Below, one piece after another: positions 32,325 through 41,273 of a stretch of DNA of 64,000 nt. Within the stretch, counting starts at the first letter, position 1. Each line of letters starts with the position of its first letter. Under the pieces are notes generated by a model. That model was not told the origin of the DNA. It was given only the letters and a program-made list of their open reading frames with translations, and did no database searches. A program made the position numbers and the translations under genes. Origin of the DNA: Nocardioides stalactiti (GTDB lineage: Bacteria; Actinomycetota; Actinomycetes; Propionibacteriales; Nocardioidaceae); NCBI RefSeq assembly GCF_014180715.1, contig NZ_JACEFC010000004.1, forward strand, positions 1 through 64,000, given 5' to 3'.

Positions 32325-32483
32325 GGCGCACCAACCCCATGTCTCTCGGGACGCGGGCGCACGTCAGCGCCCCCGCGGCAGTCACGGCCGGGCGAGGTGT
32401 CTCACCGCCCGGCCCACCTGATCCCGAGAGTCCGCACACGGTAGGCAAACCGAGGCCCTCCTGACCGGAGAATCGGGAATTTC

Positions 32484-32501
32484 CGTCAGGTTTTCCTGAC
32501 G
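32484..32501 (-). terminator. Hairpin after the lipase-like hydrolase gene
   Basis: CGTCAGG and CCTGACG form a 7-bp stem around a TTTT (minus-strand AAAA) loop, 10 nt past the stop at 32512. Confidence 0.4.
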
Positions 32502-32511
32502 CGGAGCGAGG

Positions 32512-33708
32512 TCAGGCGAGCCAGCGCCGCAGGGCCGCGAGCACCTCGGGGTGGTTGAGGATCCCGAAGTGGTCGGTCCGGCCGACGTGGAGGGTCTCGG
32601 CGTCGGGGAAGAGCTCGGTGCCGCGCTTGTCGCGGCCTACCGCCGAGGCGGGACGGACCAGGTAGTCGCCGACCACGTTGCCGACCGGGTGCCGGGCCGA
32701 GGCGGTGACCGTGGCCGCCACCAGCCGGTAGCGCGCCTCTTTGAGCGGGGGGAGCTCGTCGACGTAGCCGTCGACGAGGTCACGGACGCCGACCGAGCGC
32801 TTGTCGAGGATCCGGCCGAACGCCGAGGTCTCCGGGAGCAGCTGGAGGAACCGTGCGCCGTGCCCGATGCCCCAGGCGATCGGGGCGCCGGTGTGGGGGG
32901 CGCCCAGGGTGACGACGTCGGTCACCCGAGCGGCCCAGCCCTGACCGTCCGCCTCGCCGTCGAGCGCGAGGACGTTGAGCGCGGCGCGCATGATGAGGCC
33001 GCCCATCGAGTGGCCGACCAGGGCGATCCGCTCCACCTCGACCGGCCAGGACGCCGCGACGTCGCGCAGCAGCCCGGCCAGCGTGACGCCGTTCTCGCGG
33101 ATCGGGAGGCCGGTGTTGGCCCGGAGGTAGACGGGGGTCCACCCCATCTCAGCCAGCGCCTCGCCGTACGTCGTACCGGTGCGGTCGCGGTGCAGGTTGA
33201 AGTAGGACTCGTTCTCGCACAGGCCGTGGAGGAACACCACGATCCGGCCGGTCGCCCCGGGGTACGCCGAGCAGAGGTCGGTCGACGTGACCGCGACGTC
33301 GCGACCGTCGGCCCGGACGGTCATCGGCAGGGCCAGCTGGGGGCGATCGCGCAGGAGCTCGTCGCCGATGAGGCCGTTGACCGCCGAGCGGACGAACCGC
33401 CCGCGGGCGCCGTCCTCCAGGCTCGGACCGCCGACGCCGGCGTCGGCGAGCCTGTCGAGCCCCTTGCTGCTCCCCCGCAGGGCCAGGCCGATCCCGCCGT
33501 ACACGGCGCCGGCGATGCCGCGGTGGAGGGTCTCGACGGGAGCGGCGGCGTCGCCCAGCCCGCGCCGGGCGAGCCCGTGGATCCGGCGCGAGACGGCGTC
33601 GTGGGTGTCGCGGGCGGTCCCCACGACCAGCTCGTCGGTGACGGCGGCGAGGAGCGAGAGTGCGTCGGCGAGGGTGGCGCCGGGCGCTGCAGCGGTCGCA
33701 GTGTGCAT
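32512..33708 (-). CDS. Alpha/beta hydrolase, lipase-like
   Basis: A 398-residue protein. IVVFLHGLCENESYF (residues ~155-170) supplies the oxyanion region of alpha/beta hydrolases, ALVGHSMGGLIM (~233) the nucleophile elbow, and TDHFGILNHPEV (~380) the catalytic His. A helical N-terminal domain (~1-120), not part of the core, precedes them. No signal peptide is visible, so it is probably cytoplasmic or peripheral. ATG 33708 has TATCGT 6 nt upstream on the minus strand, overlapping the distal arm of the strong hairpin at 33717-33756. Likely a lipase/esterase or acyltransferase; substrate unknown. Confidence 0.8.
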   Translation of the reverse strand: MHTATAAAPGATLADALSLLAAVTDELVVGTARDTHDAVSRRIHGLARRGLGDAAAPVETLHRGIAGAVYGGIGLALRGSSKGLDRLADAGVGGPSLEDGARGRFVRSAVNGLIGDELLRDRPQLALPMTVRADGRDVAVTSTDLCSAYPGATGRIVVFLHGLCENESYFNLHRDRTGTTYGEALAEMGWTPVYLRANTGLPIRENGVTLAGLLRDVAASWPVEVERIALVGHSMGGLIMRAALNVLALDGEADGQGWAARVTDVVTLGAPHTGAPIAWGIGHGARFLQLLPETSAFGRILDKRSVGVRDLVDGYVDELPPLKEARYRLVAATVTASARHPVGNVVGDYLVRPASAVGRDKRGTELFPDAETLHVGRTDHFGILNHPEVLAALRRWLA

Positions 33709-33714
33709 GGAAGC

Positions 33715-33720
33715 ACGATA
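33715..33720 (-). promoter_or_regulatory. -10-like hexamer of a leaderless promoter (hydrolase gene)
   Basis: On the minus strand TATCGT lies 6 nt before the ATG at 33708. It overlaps the end of the tig terminator hairpin. Confidence 0.45.
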
Positions 33721-33756
33721 GCCCCTCAGTGCACAGTTGTGCACTGAGGGGCTATC
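33717..33756 (-). terminator. Perfect 18-bp hairpin between tig and the hydrolase gene
   Basis: GATAGCCCCTCAGTGCAC and GTGCACTGAGGGGCTATC are exact complements with a 4-nt loop. The nearer arm begins 29 nt past the tig stop, so it probably terminates tig; it also forms part of the hydrolase promoter region. Confidence 0.75.
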
Positions 33757-33784
33757 GGAGGGGTAACTCAGCGTTCGTTGCGGA

Positions 33785-35167
33785 TCAGTCGTGCGCGGGA
33801 GTCTCCTCGGCAGCCTCGGCCTCGGCCTCAGCCTCGGGCTCACCGATGGTGCCGTCGGGGCGGAGGTTCTTGAGCTCGACCACGTTGCCGGAGCCGTCCT
33901 TGACGACCGCGCCCTCGACGAGCTGGGCGAGCGCCTTGCCGCGACGGATCTCCTGCACCATCTCGGGCACGTGGTTGTGCTCGAGCATGTGGTTGACGAA
34001 CTCCTGCGGGTCCTGGCCGGACTGCTGGGCACGACGCACCATGTGCTGGGTCAGCTCGCCCTGGTCCACGCCGATCTCGCCCTTGTCGGCGATCTCGTCG
34101 AGGATGAACTGCGCGGCGACCGAGTCACGGACCCGGCGCTCGAGGTCGGCCTCGAACTCCTCCTGGGTCTGCTCCTCGTCCTCGAGGTACTTGTCGAGGG
34201 TGATGCCGGCGTAGGCCAGCTGCTGCTCGACGCTCTGGCGCCGGGCGTTGAGCTCCTCGGTGACCAGGGTCTCCGGGAGCGGGATCTCGACCTTCTCCAG
34301 CAGCGCCTCGAGCACGGCGTCCCGCGCCGCAGCAGCCTGCTCGAGCCGCTTGCCGCGGGTGAGCCGCTCGCGGACGTCGTCCTGGAGCTCGGCGAAGGTG
34401 TCGAACTCCGAGGCCATCTGGGCGAAGTCGTCGTCGAGGTCGGGGAGCTCCTGCTCCTGGACCTGGCTGACCGACACCGCGACCTCGACGTCCTCGCCCA
34501 CCAGGTCGCCGTTGACGAGCTGGGAGGTGAAGGTCTTGTCCTCACCGGCGGTGAGGCCGACGAGCGCCTCGTCGAGGCCGTCGATCATGCCGCCGCGGCC
34601 GACCTGGTAGGAGAAGCCGGTGATCTCGGCGCCGTCGACGACCTCGCCGTCCCGGGTCGCCTTGAGGTCGAGGACGACGAAGTCGCCGTCCTGCGCGGCC
34701 CGCTCGACGTCGATGAGGGTGCCGAAGCGCGCACGGAGCGCGTCGACCTGCTCGGTGACGTCCTCGTCGGTGACGGCGAAGTCCTCGACCTCAGCCTCGA
34801 GGCCGTCGGTCTCGGGGAGGGCGATCTCCGGCTTGATGTCCACCTCGGCGGTGAACTCCAGCGGGCCGTCGTCGTCGTACTTGACGACCTCGACCTCGGG
34901 CTGCGCGAGCGGCACCAGGTCGTTCTCCTGGAGGGCCTGGATGTACGAGGTGCCGAGGATCTCGTTCAGGGCCTCCTCACGAGCAGCACCCGGGAACTGC
35001 CGCTCGATGATCTGCGGCGGAACCTTTCCCTTGCGGAAGCCGGGGATGTTGATCTGCTTCGCGATCTTCTGGTACGCCGCGTCGAGGCTCGGCTTGAGCT
35101 CCTCGAAGGGCACCTCGACGGTCAGCTTGGCCCTGGTCGGGCTCAAGGTCTCGACGGCGCTCTTCAC
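33785..35167 (-). CDS. tig: Trigger factor (ribosome-associated chaperone and prolyl isomerase)
   Basis: A 460-residue trigger factor. The ribosome-binding domain contains the signature GFRKGKVPP (residues ~44-52), the PPIase domain is centred around ~155-240 (DFVVLDLKATRDGEVVDG, GYQV-like FSYQVGRGGMIDGLDEALVG), and the C-terminal substrate-binding arms fill ~260-425. The tail is very acidic (EAEAEAEAAEET), as in other actinobacteria. It binds nascent chains at the ribosome exit tunnel. GTG 35167 follows GAAGGAGAA. Two tRNA genes lie upstream on the same strand, and a strong hairpin follows the stop. Confidence 0.98.
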   Translation of the reverse strand: MKSAVETLSPTRAKLTVEVPFEELKPSLDAAYQKIAKQINIPGFRKGKVPPQIIERQFPGAAREEALNEILGTSYIQALQENDLVPLAQPEVEVVKYDDDGPLEFTAEVDIKPEIALPETDGLEAEVEDFAVTDEDVTEQVDALRARFGTLIDVERAAQDGDFVVLDLKATRDGEVVDGAEITGFSYQVGRGGMIDGLDEALVGLTAGEDKTFTSQLVNGDLVGEDVEVAVSVSQVQEQELPDLDDDFAQMASEFDTFAELQDDVRERLTRGKRLEQAAAARDAVLEALLEKVEIPLPETLVTEELNARRQSVEQQLAYAGITLDKYLEDEEQTQEEFEADLERRVRDSVAAQFILDEIADKGEIGVDQGELTQHMVRRAQQSGQDPQEFVNHMLEHNHVPEMVQEIRRGKALAQLVEGAVVKDGSGNVVELKNLRPDGTIGEPEAEAEAEAAEETPAHD

Positions 35168-35200
35168 AGGCTGTTCTCCTTCAATGAATGTGGTGGTGCG

Positions 35201-35273
35201 TCGGGGCGACAGGACTCGAACCTGCGATCTCCTGCTCCCAAAGCAGGCGCGCTAGCCACTACGCTACGCCCCG
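35201..35273 (-). tRNA. tRNA-Pro (anticodon TGG)
   Basis: Acceptor arms CGGGGCG and CGCCCCG pair fully, the anticodon stem is CCTGC/GCAGG around TTTGGGA (anticodon TGG), and the T-arm has TTCGAGT. CCA is not encoded directly after the discriminator A. Confidence 0.95.
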
Positions 35274-35320
35274 CCAAGAGGCACCCGACGGCGTCCCTGA
35301 GGGGGTCGCCGGAAGCTCCT

Positions 35321-35394
35321 TGGAGCGGATGACGGGAATCGAACCCGCGTAGCCAGTTTGGAAGACTGGGGCTCTACCATTGAGCTACATCCGC
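35321..35394 (-). tRNA. tRNA-Gly (anticodon TCC)
   Basis: Acceptor GCGGATG pairs with CATCCGC, the anticodon loop is CTTCCAA with anticodon TCC, and the T-arm carries TTCGATT. CCA is encoded at 35321-35323, after discriminator T. Confidence 0.95.
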
Positions 35395-35470
35395 GCGCGT
35401 GGAAACGCGGGTGTCATGGTGCCACACGGCGACGCACCGGCCCCAACCGAGAGGCCCCCGTGGACGCGGG

Positions 35471-36520
35471 CTACCTGCGGTGGACCAGCAGCAGCGCGCG
35501 ATCGTCGTCACGCGAGCCGACCTTGGCCGCCAGCCGCTCCGCGAGCCCGTCGAACGATCGACGGAACAGGTTCTCGGCGACCCCCAGCATCTCGTCGATG
35601 CCGAGCTCGATGTCGCGCCGCGGCTCCTCGACCATGCCGTCGGTGTAGAGGAGCAGCACGTCACCGGACCCGAGCCGGCCGCGGACGGGGTCGTAGGCGA
35701 CGCCGGGGACGATCCCGAGGACGGTGCCCTCGGTGCGGACGACGATCCAGCGGCCGGAGCCGGCGGAGCGGTGGGCCGGCGGCGGATGGCCCGCGCTGCG
35801 CAGCTCGTAGTCGCCCGTCTCCAGGTCGAGGGAGAGGTGCACCGCGGTCGCGAACCCCTCCTCCCAGTCGCGCTGGAGCAGGTAGTCGTTGGCCGCCGGA
35901 AGGAAGTCGGCAGCGGGCAGGGCCCCGATGAGGCCGCCCATCGCGCCGGAGAGCTGGAGCGCCCGGGTCCCGGCCGCCTCGCCCTTGCCGGAGACGTCGA
36001 CGACCGCCACCTCGAGGCGCCGACCCTCCTCACGCAGGGTCGCCACGACGAAGTCCCCGGCGAACGGCGACCCGCCGGCCGACGAGAGCGCCGACTCGAC
36101 CAGCCAGCTGTCGGGCAGCCGCGGGATCGAGGCCTGGGCGAGGATCCGGTCACGGAGGTCGACGAGCATCGACTCGCCGCTGCGCACCCCGATGCCGAGC
36201 GACGTACGCCGGACGTTGATCACGAGGGAGATCACGCAGAGCCCGATCATGATGGCCATCGCGGCGACGAGCCGCGGCGTGCTCGTGGGCTGGAGCGACT
36301 GGGCGATGATCAGCAGCACGATGAGGAACCCGAGCAGCCACACGAGCAGCCGGGGCCCGAGGAGCAGCGCGCCGAGGACCAACGGACCGGCGAGCGCCGT
36401 GAACGGCACCTCCATCGGGTAGGCGGCGATGCCGCCCACGATCCCGAGCGCCAGCACGACCAGGCCGACCATGACGCGCACCTCGACGTTGATCGACGCC
36501 AGGCCCCTCCCCCGGCTCAT
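35471..36520 (-). CDS. Membrane-anchored SpoIIE-type PP2C phosphatase
   Basis: A 349-residue protein. Residues ~10-100 hold four membrane segments (VEVRVMVGLVVLALGIVGG, PLVLGALLLGPRLLVWLLGF, FLIVLLIIAQS, AMAIMIGLCVISLVIN). Residues ~130-349 are a PPM/SpoIIE phosphatase domain: FAGDFVVATLREE near the start, VAVVDVSGKGEAAG and LLLYTDGMVEE near the end supply the metal-binding Asp residues. SpoIIE-type enzymes remove phosphate from anti-sigma-factor antagonists, suggesting a role in a partner-switching stress response. ATG 36520 is chosen over the upstream frame, which is antisense to the neighbouring gene, and overlaps the stop of the glycosylase gene. Confidence 0.85.
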   Translation of the reverse strand: MSRGRGLASINVEVRVMVGLVVLALGIVGGIAAYPMEVPFTALAGPLVLGALLLGPRLLVWLLGFLIVLLIIAQSLQPTSTPRLVAAMAIMIGLCVISLVINVRRTSLGIGVRSGESMLVDLRDRILAQASIPRLPDSWLVESALSSAGGSPFAGDFVVATLREEGRRLEVAVVDVSGKGEAAGTRALQLSGAMGGLIGALPAADFLPAANDYLLQRDWEEGFATAVHLSLDLETGDYELRSAGHPPPAHRSAGSGRWIVVRTEGTVLGIVPGVAYDPVRGRLGSGDVLLLYTDGMVEEPRRDIELGIDEMLGVAENLFRRSFDGLAERLAAKVGSRDDDRALLLVHRR

Positions 36521-37371
36521 GCGGCGGCCCGCGACCGGAACGACGGCTGGCAGCGGCTGCACCAGAACAGGTTGCGACCACCGAGCACCTCGGTCCGGAC
36601 CGCGCGCCCGCACACGTGGCAGGGCTGTCCCGTACGGCGGTACACGTAGACCTCTCCTCCGTGGTCGTCCTTGCGCGGCGGTCGGCCCATCGCGTCCGGG
36701 GTGTGCTCCGGACGGACGGTGTCGATGGTGCCGGAGCGGACGCCGTCCGCCATCAGTCCCACCAGGTCCTCCCACATCGCCCGCCACTGTCCCACTCGCA
36801 GGGTCCGACCGGGGCGCAACGGGTGGATCCGGTGCCGGAAAAGGATCTCGGCCCGATACACGTTGCCGACGCCCGCGAGCACGGCCTGGTCCATGAGGAG
36901 GGTCCCGATCGGCGAGGCGCTGCGGCCGATCCGCGCCCACGCCCGCTCGGGGTCGGCGTCGGCGCGGAGCGGGTCGGGGCCGGTGCGGGCGACCACGGCG
37001 TCACGCTCGGCCGTCGTCACCAGCGCGCAGGTCGTGGGGCCGCGCAGGTCGCCGTACGCCGTGCCGTCGGCCCGGACGAGACGCATCCGGACCTCACCGA
37101 CCGGCGGGGGGACCTCCGCGAGCCCGCTGCCGGCGAGGTCGTGGACGAGGAAGGTCCCGTAGAGCCCGAGATGGACGTGGACGAACCGGTCCGCCCCGAG
37201 GTCGGCAAACAGGTGCTTGCCCCACGCCTCGGCGCCCTCGAGCACGGCGCCGTCGAGCCGGGCGGCGGAGTCGGCGAAGCGACCCTGCGGGCTGCTCACG
37301 CGGACCTGGCGACCGCCGAAGACATCGGTCAGCTCCCGAGCGAGCCGGTGGAGGGTGTGGCCCTCAGGCAT
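36517..37371 (-). CDS. Fpg/Nei family DNA glycosylase
   Basis: A 284-residue base-excision repair enzyme. The mature N-terminus is MPEGHTLHRLA, with catalytic Pro2 and Glu3 and the Gly-His-Thr typical of the Nei branch. The H2TH region falls around LMDQAVLAGVGNVYRAEILF (residues ~158-177). A C-terminal CxxC-x16-CxxC zinc finger begins at CHVCGRA and ends at CSRC. The enzyme removes oxidised bases and cleaves at the resulting abasic site. It overlaps the RpiB gene upstream (8 bp) and the phosphatase gene downstream (ATGA), forming an operon-like run of three. Confidence 0.9.
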   Translation of the reverse strand: MPEGHTLHRLARELTDVFGGRQVRVSSPQGRFADSAARLDGAVLEGAEAWGKHLFADLGADRFVHVHLGLYGTFLVHDLAGSGLAEVPPPVGEVRMRLVRADGTAYGDLRGPTTCALVTTAERDAVVARTGPDPLRADADPERAWARIGRSASPIGTLLMDQAVLAGVGNVYRAEILFRHRIHPLRPGRTLRVGQWRAMWEDLVGLMADGVRSGTIDTVRPEHTPDAMGRPPRKDDHGGEVYVYRRTGQPCHVCGRAVRTEVLGGRNLFWCSRCQPSFRSRAAA

Positions 37372-37885
37372 CGGCCACAGGGGCCGACTGGGCGGACTGG
37401 GCAGAGGCAGGCAGCGCCGGCAGCTCGCCGGTCGTCTCGTACGACGCCATCTGGCCGATCCGACGCACGTGGCGCTCGTCGCCGGGGAACGGGGTGGTGA
37501 GGAAGACCTCGACCAGGCGCGTCATCTCCTCGAGCGTGTGCATCCGACCGCCGACGGCGACGACCCAGGCGTCGTTGTGCTCGCGGGCCAGGGAGGCGGT
37601 GTCCTCCGACCAGGCCAGCGCCGCGCGGATGCCCTTGACCTTGTTGGCCGCGATCTGCTCGCCGTTGCCGGAGCCGCCGATCACCACGCCGAGGCTGTCG
37701 AGGCCGGCCTCGCGGTCGGCGAGGACGCCCTCGGCGGCGCGGAGGCAGAACACCGGGTAGTCGTCGATCGCGTCGTAGACGAAGGGCCCGTGGTCGACCG
37801 GCTCGTATCCGTGCTCGGTGAGCCAACCGGTGAGGTGGCTCTTGAGCTCGAGGCCAGCGTGGTCACAACCGAGATGCACGCGCAT
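37364..37885 (-). CDS. Ribose-5-phosphate isomerase B (RpiB/LacAB family)
   Basis: A 173-residue isomerase. HLGCDHAGLELKSHL near the N-terminus and VVIGGSGNGEQIAANKV (residues ~70-86) match RpiB; the Glu in GEQIAANK is the catalytic base in actinobacterial enzymes where E. coli RpiB uses Cys. It interconverts ribose-5-phosphate and ribulose-5-phosphate, linking nucleoside-derived pentose to the pentose phosphate pathway. ATG 37885 has GGGAGGA at a good distance, whereas the ATG at 37894 would abut it. The C-terminal ~20 residues are an Ala/Ser-rich extension. Confidence 0.9.
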   Translation of the reverse strand: MRVHLGCDHAGLELKSHLTGWLTEHGYEPVDHGPFVYDAIDDYPVFCLRAAEGVLADREAGLDSLGVVIGGSGNGEQIAANKVKGIRAALAWSEDTASLAREHNDAWVVAVGGRMHTLEEMTRLVEVFLTTPFPGDERHVRRIGQMASYETTGELPALPASAQSAQSAPVADA

Positions 37886-37901
37886 GATGCTCATCCTCCC
37901 A

Positions 37902-39281
37902 TCAGAAGTGATGGAGCCGCCGCGCAGCCTCCGCCACTGAGCCACTCATGGACGGATAGACCGTGAAGGCCTGCGCGAGCTGGTCGGCGGTGATCGACTC
38001 CGCGACCGCCAGCGAGACCGGGTGGATGAGCTCGCTGGCACGAGGGCCGACGACGACCCCGCCGACGACGATCCCGGTGCCGGGTCGGCAGAAGAGCTTC
38101 ACGAAGCCGTCGGTGACGCCCTGCATCTTGGCCCGGGCGTTGCCGCGCAGCGGCAGCAGCACGGTCTCGGCGACGATCTCGCCCGCGTCGATCGCGCGCT
38201 GCGACCAGCCGACGGTGGCGATCTCGGGAGCGGTGAAGACGTTGGACGAGACCTGCTTGAGGTCCAAAGGCGCGACCGCGTCGCCGAGGAAGTGCCACAT
38301 CGCGATCCGGCCCTGCATCGCCGCGACGGACGCGAGCATGAGGACGCCGGTGCAGTCGCCGGCCGCGTACACACCGCGCGCCGAGGTCCGTGAGACCCGG
38401 TCGACCTTGATGAAGCCGCCGTCGTCGGTGATGACGCCGGCCTCCTCCAGGCCGATCCCGGCCGTGTTGGGGATCGAGCCGAGAGCCAGGATGCAGTGCG
38501 TGCCCTGGACCTCGCGGCCGTCGGTGAGCCGGACGGTCACGACGTCGCCGTCGCGGGTCACCGAGTCCATCCGCGACTGCGACAGCACGTTCATGCCGCG
38601 GCGGGTCAGGACGTCCTCCAGGACCTGGGCGGCGTCGGCATCCTCACCGGGCAGCACCCGGTCGCGCGAGGAGACCAGGGTGACGGGGATGCCGAGGGCG
38701 AGGTAGGCGCTGGCGAACTCGGCGCCGGTCACGCCGGAGCCGACGACGATCATCGACTCGGGCGTCTCCTGGAGGTCGTAGACCTGCTCCCAGGTGAGGA
38801 TCCGGTCGCCGTCGGGCATCGCCGTCGGCAGGGTGCGGGGAGCGGCGCCGGTGGCGACCAGCACGGCGTCGGCCTCGATCGTCTCGGAGCCGCCGTCGAG
38901 CAGGTCGGCGACCACCGTGCCGGTGCCCGCGAGCCGCCCGCGGCCACGGACGACGCGGACGCCGGCCTCCTCGAGCCGCCGCGCGATGTCGTCGGACTGC
39001 TCGAGCGCCAGGGCCTTGACCCGGGCGTTGACCTTCGCGAGGTCGACGGTCGGTGCGTCGCTGAGGATCCCCAGCTCCCCCGCCGCCGCGTACTCGGTCA
39101 TCGCCTCCGCGGTCGCGATGAGCGTCTTGCTCGGCACGCAGTCGGTGAGGACCGCCGAGCCGCCGAGCCCGTCGGTGTCGACGACGACCACCTCGGCGCC
39201 GAGCTGGGCGGCGACGAGCGCCGACTCGTAGCCGCCCGGCCCACCGCCGATGATGACGACGCGGGACGCTGGGGTCGACAT
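37902..39281 (-). CDS. NAD(P)H-quinone-dehydrogenase-type flavoprotein disulfide reductase
   Basis: A 459-residue member of the pyridine nucleotide-disulfide reductase family. VVIIGGGPGGYESALVA (~8-24) binds FAD, VVGSGVTGAEFASAY the NAD(P), and YAAGDCTGVLMLASVAA the second FAD-contacting motif. The redox-active region reads SAVLTDCVPSK, so only one of the two cysteines of classical lipoamide dehydrogenases is kept. This matches the M. tuberculosis LpdA (Rv3303c) group, which acts on quinones rather than lipoamide. The gene is separated by 16 bp from the downstream-oriented lipoamide dehydrogenase gene but in the same direction. Confidence 0.8.
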   Translation of the reverse strand: MSTPASRVVIIGGGPGGYESALVAAQLGAEVVVVDTDGLGGSAVLTDCVPSKTLIATAEAMTEYAAAGELGILSDAPTVDLAKVNARVKALALEQSDDIARRLEEAGVRVVRGRGRLAGTGTVVADLLDGGSETIEADAVLVATGAAPRTLPTAMPDGDRILTWEQVYDLQETPESMIVVGSGVTGAEFASAYLALGIPVTLVSSRDRVLPGEDADAAQVLEDVLTRRGMNVLSQSRMDSVTRDGDVVTVRLTDGREVQGTHCILALGSIPNTAGIGLEEAGVITDDGGFIKVDRVSRTSARGVYAAGDCTGVLMLASVAAMQGRIAMWHFLGDAVAPLDLKQVSSNVFTAPEIATVGWSQRAIDAGEIVAETVLLPLRGNARAKMQGVTDGFVKLFCRPGTGIVVGGVVVGPRASELIHPVSLAVAESITADQLAQAFTVYPSMSGSVAEAARRLHHF

Positions 39282-39297
39282 GGTGGTCAGCCTGCGA

Positions 39298-40698
39298 TCA
39301 GAGGTTGATCATGTGGCCGGCGATGCCGTGGATGGCTTCCTTGACCGCTTCGGTGAGGGTCGGGTGGGCGAACACGTTGCGGCCGACCTCGTCGGCGGTC
39401 AGGTCCCACTTCTGGGCCAGCGTGAGCGCGGGCAGGAGCTCGGTGACGTCGGGGCCGATCATGTGGGCGCCGAGGATCTCGTTGTGCTCGGCGTCGGCGA
39501 CGATCTTGACGAAGCCGACGGCCTCGCCGAGGCCCTGCGCCTTGCCGTTGGCGGAGAACGGGAACGAGGCCGTCTTGACGTCGTAGCCCTTGTCCTTGGC
39601 CTGCTGCTCGCTGTAGCCGAAGGAGCCGATCTGCGGCGAGCAGTACGTCGCGCGCGGGACGAAGTCGTACTCGACCGGCATCGTCTCGGCACCGGCGAGG
39701 GTCTCGGCCGCGACGATCCCCATCGCCTCGGCGACGTGCGCGAGCATCATCTTGCCGGTGACGTCGCCGATGGCGAAGACGCCGTCGACGTTGGTCCGGC
39801 AGTACTCGTCGATCGCGATGGCGCCGCGGTCGGTGAGCTGCACGCCGGCGGCCTCGAGCCCGTAGCCCTCGACCCGCGGGGCGAAGCCGAACGCGGCCAG
39901 GAACTTGTCGGCCTCGAGCACCTGCTCCTCGCCGCCGGCCGCCGGGGCGACGGTGACCTTGACCCCGGACCCGGTGTCCTCGACGGACTTCACCGCGGTC
40001 GAGGTGAGGATCTTGACGCCCAGCTTCTTGTAGTGCTTGAGGAGCTCCTTGGAGACGTCGGCGTCCTCGGTCGGCACGATCCGGTCGAGGAACTCGACGA
40101 TCGTCACGTCGACACCGAAGTTCTTGAGCACGTAGGCGAACTCGACACCGATCGCGCCGGAGCCGCCGATGATCATCGAGCCGGGGAGGTTCTCGTCGAG
40201 GATCTGCTCCTCGTAGGTCACGACGTTGTCGCTGAGCGTCACGCCGGGGACGAGCCGGACCTGCGCGCCGGCGGCGACGATCAGGTTGTCGCACGTGTAG
40301 GACGTGACCGAGCCGTCGTCCGCCTCGACGTCGACCGCCTTCGGGCCGGTGAGGGTGCCCCAGCCGTCGATCTCGGTGATCTTGTTCTTCTTCATCAGGT
40401 AGTGGACGCCCTTGACGATGCCGGCACTCACCTGGCGCGACCGCGCGTGCGTCGGGCCGAACGCCATCGTCGCGTCGCCCTCGATGCCGTACTTCGCCTT
40501 CTCGTGCTGGAGCGTGTGCGCCAGCTCGGCGTTCTTGAGCAGCGCCTTGGACGGGATGCACCCGACGTTGAGACACACGCCGCCCCAGTACTTCTTCTCG
40601 ATGACAGCCACGGACTTGCCGAGCTGGGACGCGCGGATGGCGGCGACGTAGCCACCAGGGCCGGCACCGAGGACGAGGACATCGAAGTGCGTGGTCAC
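39298..40698 (-). CDS. lpdA: Dihydrolipoyl dehydrogenase (E3)
   Basis: A 466-residue flavoprotein. [16 protein letters not shown] (~6-21) binds [18 protein letters not shown] (~38-52) holds the redox-active Cys pair, [14 protein letters not shown] is the NAD site, and [16 protein letters not shown] near the C-terminus supplies the catalytic His-Glu of lipoamide dehydrogenases. It reoxidises lipoamide in 2-oxoacid dehydrogenase and glycine cleavage complexes. GTG 40698 has TAGGCT 7 nt upstream, fitting a leaderless transcript and excluding the longer upstream reading of this frame. Confidence 0.95.
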   Translation of the reverse strand: MTTHFDVLVLGAGPGGYVAAIRASQLGKSVAVIEKKYWGGVCLNVGCIPSKALLKNAELAHTLQHEKAKYGIEGDATMAFGPTHARSRQVSAGIVKGVHYLMKKNKITEIDGWGTLTGPKAVDVEADDGSVTSYTCDNLIVAAGAQVRLVPGVTLSDNVVTYEEQILDENLPGSMIIGGSGAIGVEFAYVLKNFGVDVTIVEFLDRIVPTEDADVSKELLKHYKKLGVKILTSTAVKSVEDTGSGVKVTVAPAAGGEEQVLEADKFLAAFGFAPRVEGYGLEAAGVQLTDRGAIAIDEYCRTNVDGVFAIGDVTGKMMLAHVAEAMGIVAAETLAGAETMPVEYDFVPRATYCSPQIGSFGYSEQQAKDKGYDVKTASFPFSANGKAQGLGEAVGFVKIVADAEHNEILGAHMIGPDVTELLPALTLAQKWDLTADEVGRNVFAHPTLTEAVKEAIHGIAGHMINL

Positions 40699-40705
40699 GG
40701 ACGCC

Positions 40706-40711
40706 AGCCTA
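40706..40711 (-). promoter_or_regulatory. -10-like hexamer of a leaderless promoter (lipoamide dehydrogenase)
   Basis: On the minus strand TAGGCT lies 7 nt before the GTG at 40698. Confidence 0.4.
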
Positions 40712-40754
40712 GTGTCCGGGGCCGTGCCTCCCGCTAGGGGCCACAGCTGGGGAC

Positions 40755-40760
40755 TAGCCT
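40755..40760 (+). promoter_or_regulatory. -10-like hexamer before the cyclotransferase-like gene
   Basis: TAGCCT lies 8 nt before the GTG at 40769. Spacing is one base longer than the typical case, so evidence is weaker. Confidence 0.3.
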
Positions 40761-40768
40761 TCCTCCTC

Positions 40769-41221
40769 GTGACCACGTACGCCGCCTACGGGACCAACCT
40801 GGACCCTGCCCGGATGAGCGAGCGTTGCCCCCACTCCCCGCTCCAGACGACCGGCTGGCTCACCGGCTGGCGACTCACCTTCGGCGGCGAGGAGCACGGC
40901 TGGGACGGGTCGCTCGCGACGATCGTCCAGGACCCGTTCGAGCAGGTCTACGTGGCGCTGTACGACGTCAGCCCGCAGGACGAGCAGGCCCTCGACCAGT
41001 GGGAGTCCGCCGACTCGGGGCTCTATCGACGCACCAAGGTCCGGATCGCGACCCTCACCGGGTCGGTCGTCGCGTGGACCTACGTGCTCGACGCCCACGA
41101 GGGCGGCCTGCCGTCGGCGTCGTACCTCGGCGTGCTCGCCAACGCCGCCGAGGCGGCCGACGCACCGGACGACTACGTCGCCGGCCTGCGCTCCCGGCCG
41201 TGCCGCTCCACCGGACTGTAG
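40769..41221 (+). CDS. Gamma-glutamylcyclotransferase-like protein
   Basis: A 150-residue protein. The N-terminus [20 protein letters not shown] has the YGTNL substrate-loop motif of the cyclotransferase fold, and [18 protein letters not shown] supplies the expected catalytic Glu region. The family cyclises gamma-glutamyl groups, but actinobacterial members are mostly uncharacterised. GTG 40769 is preferred over the more upstream GTG at 40691, which would overlap the divergent gene. Short hairpin follows the stop. Confidence 0.75.
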   Translation: MTTYAAYGTNLDPARMSERCPHSPLQTTGWLTGWRLTFGGEEHGWDGSLATIVQDPFEQVYVALYDVSPQDEQALDQWESADSGLYRRTKVRIATLTGSVVAWTYVLDAHEGGLPSASYLGVLANAAEAADAPDDYVAGLRSRPCRSTGL

Positions 41222-41239
41222 GTCAGTTGACCTGGACTG

Positions 41240-41259
41240 CGTGACCCGCGAGGGTCACG
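41240..41259 (+). terminator. GNRA-loop hairpin after the cyclotransferase-like gene
   Basis: CGTGACCC and GGGTCACG form a perfect 8-bp stem capped by GCGA, a GNRA tetraloop, 18 nt past the stop codon. No clear T-tract follows. Confidence 0.45.
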
Positions 41260-41273
41260 TGCGTTGACCAAGG

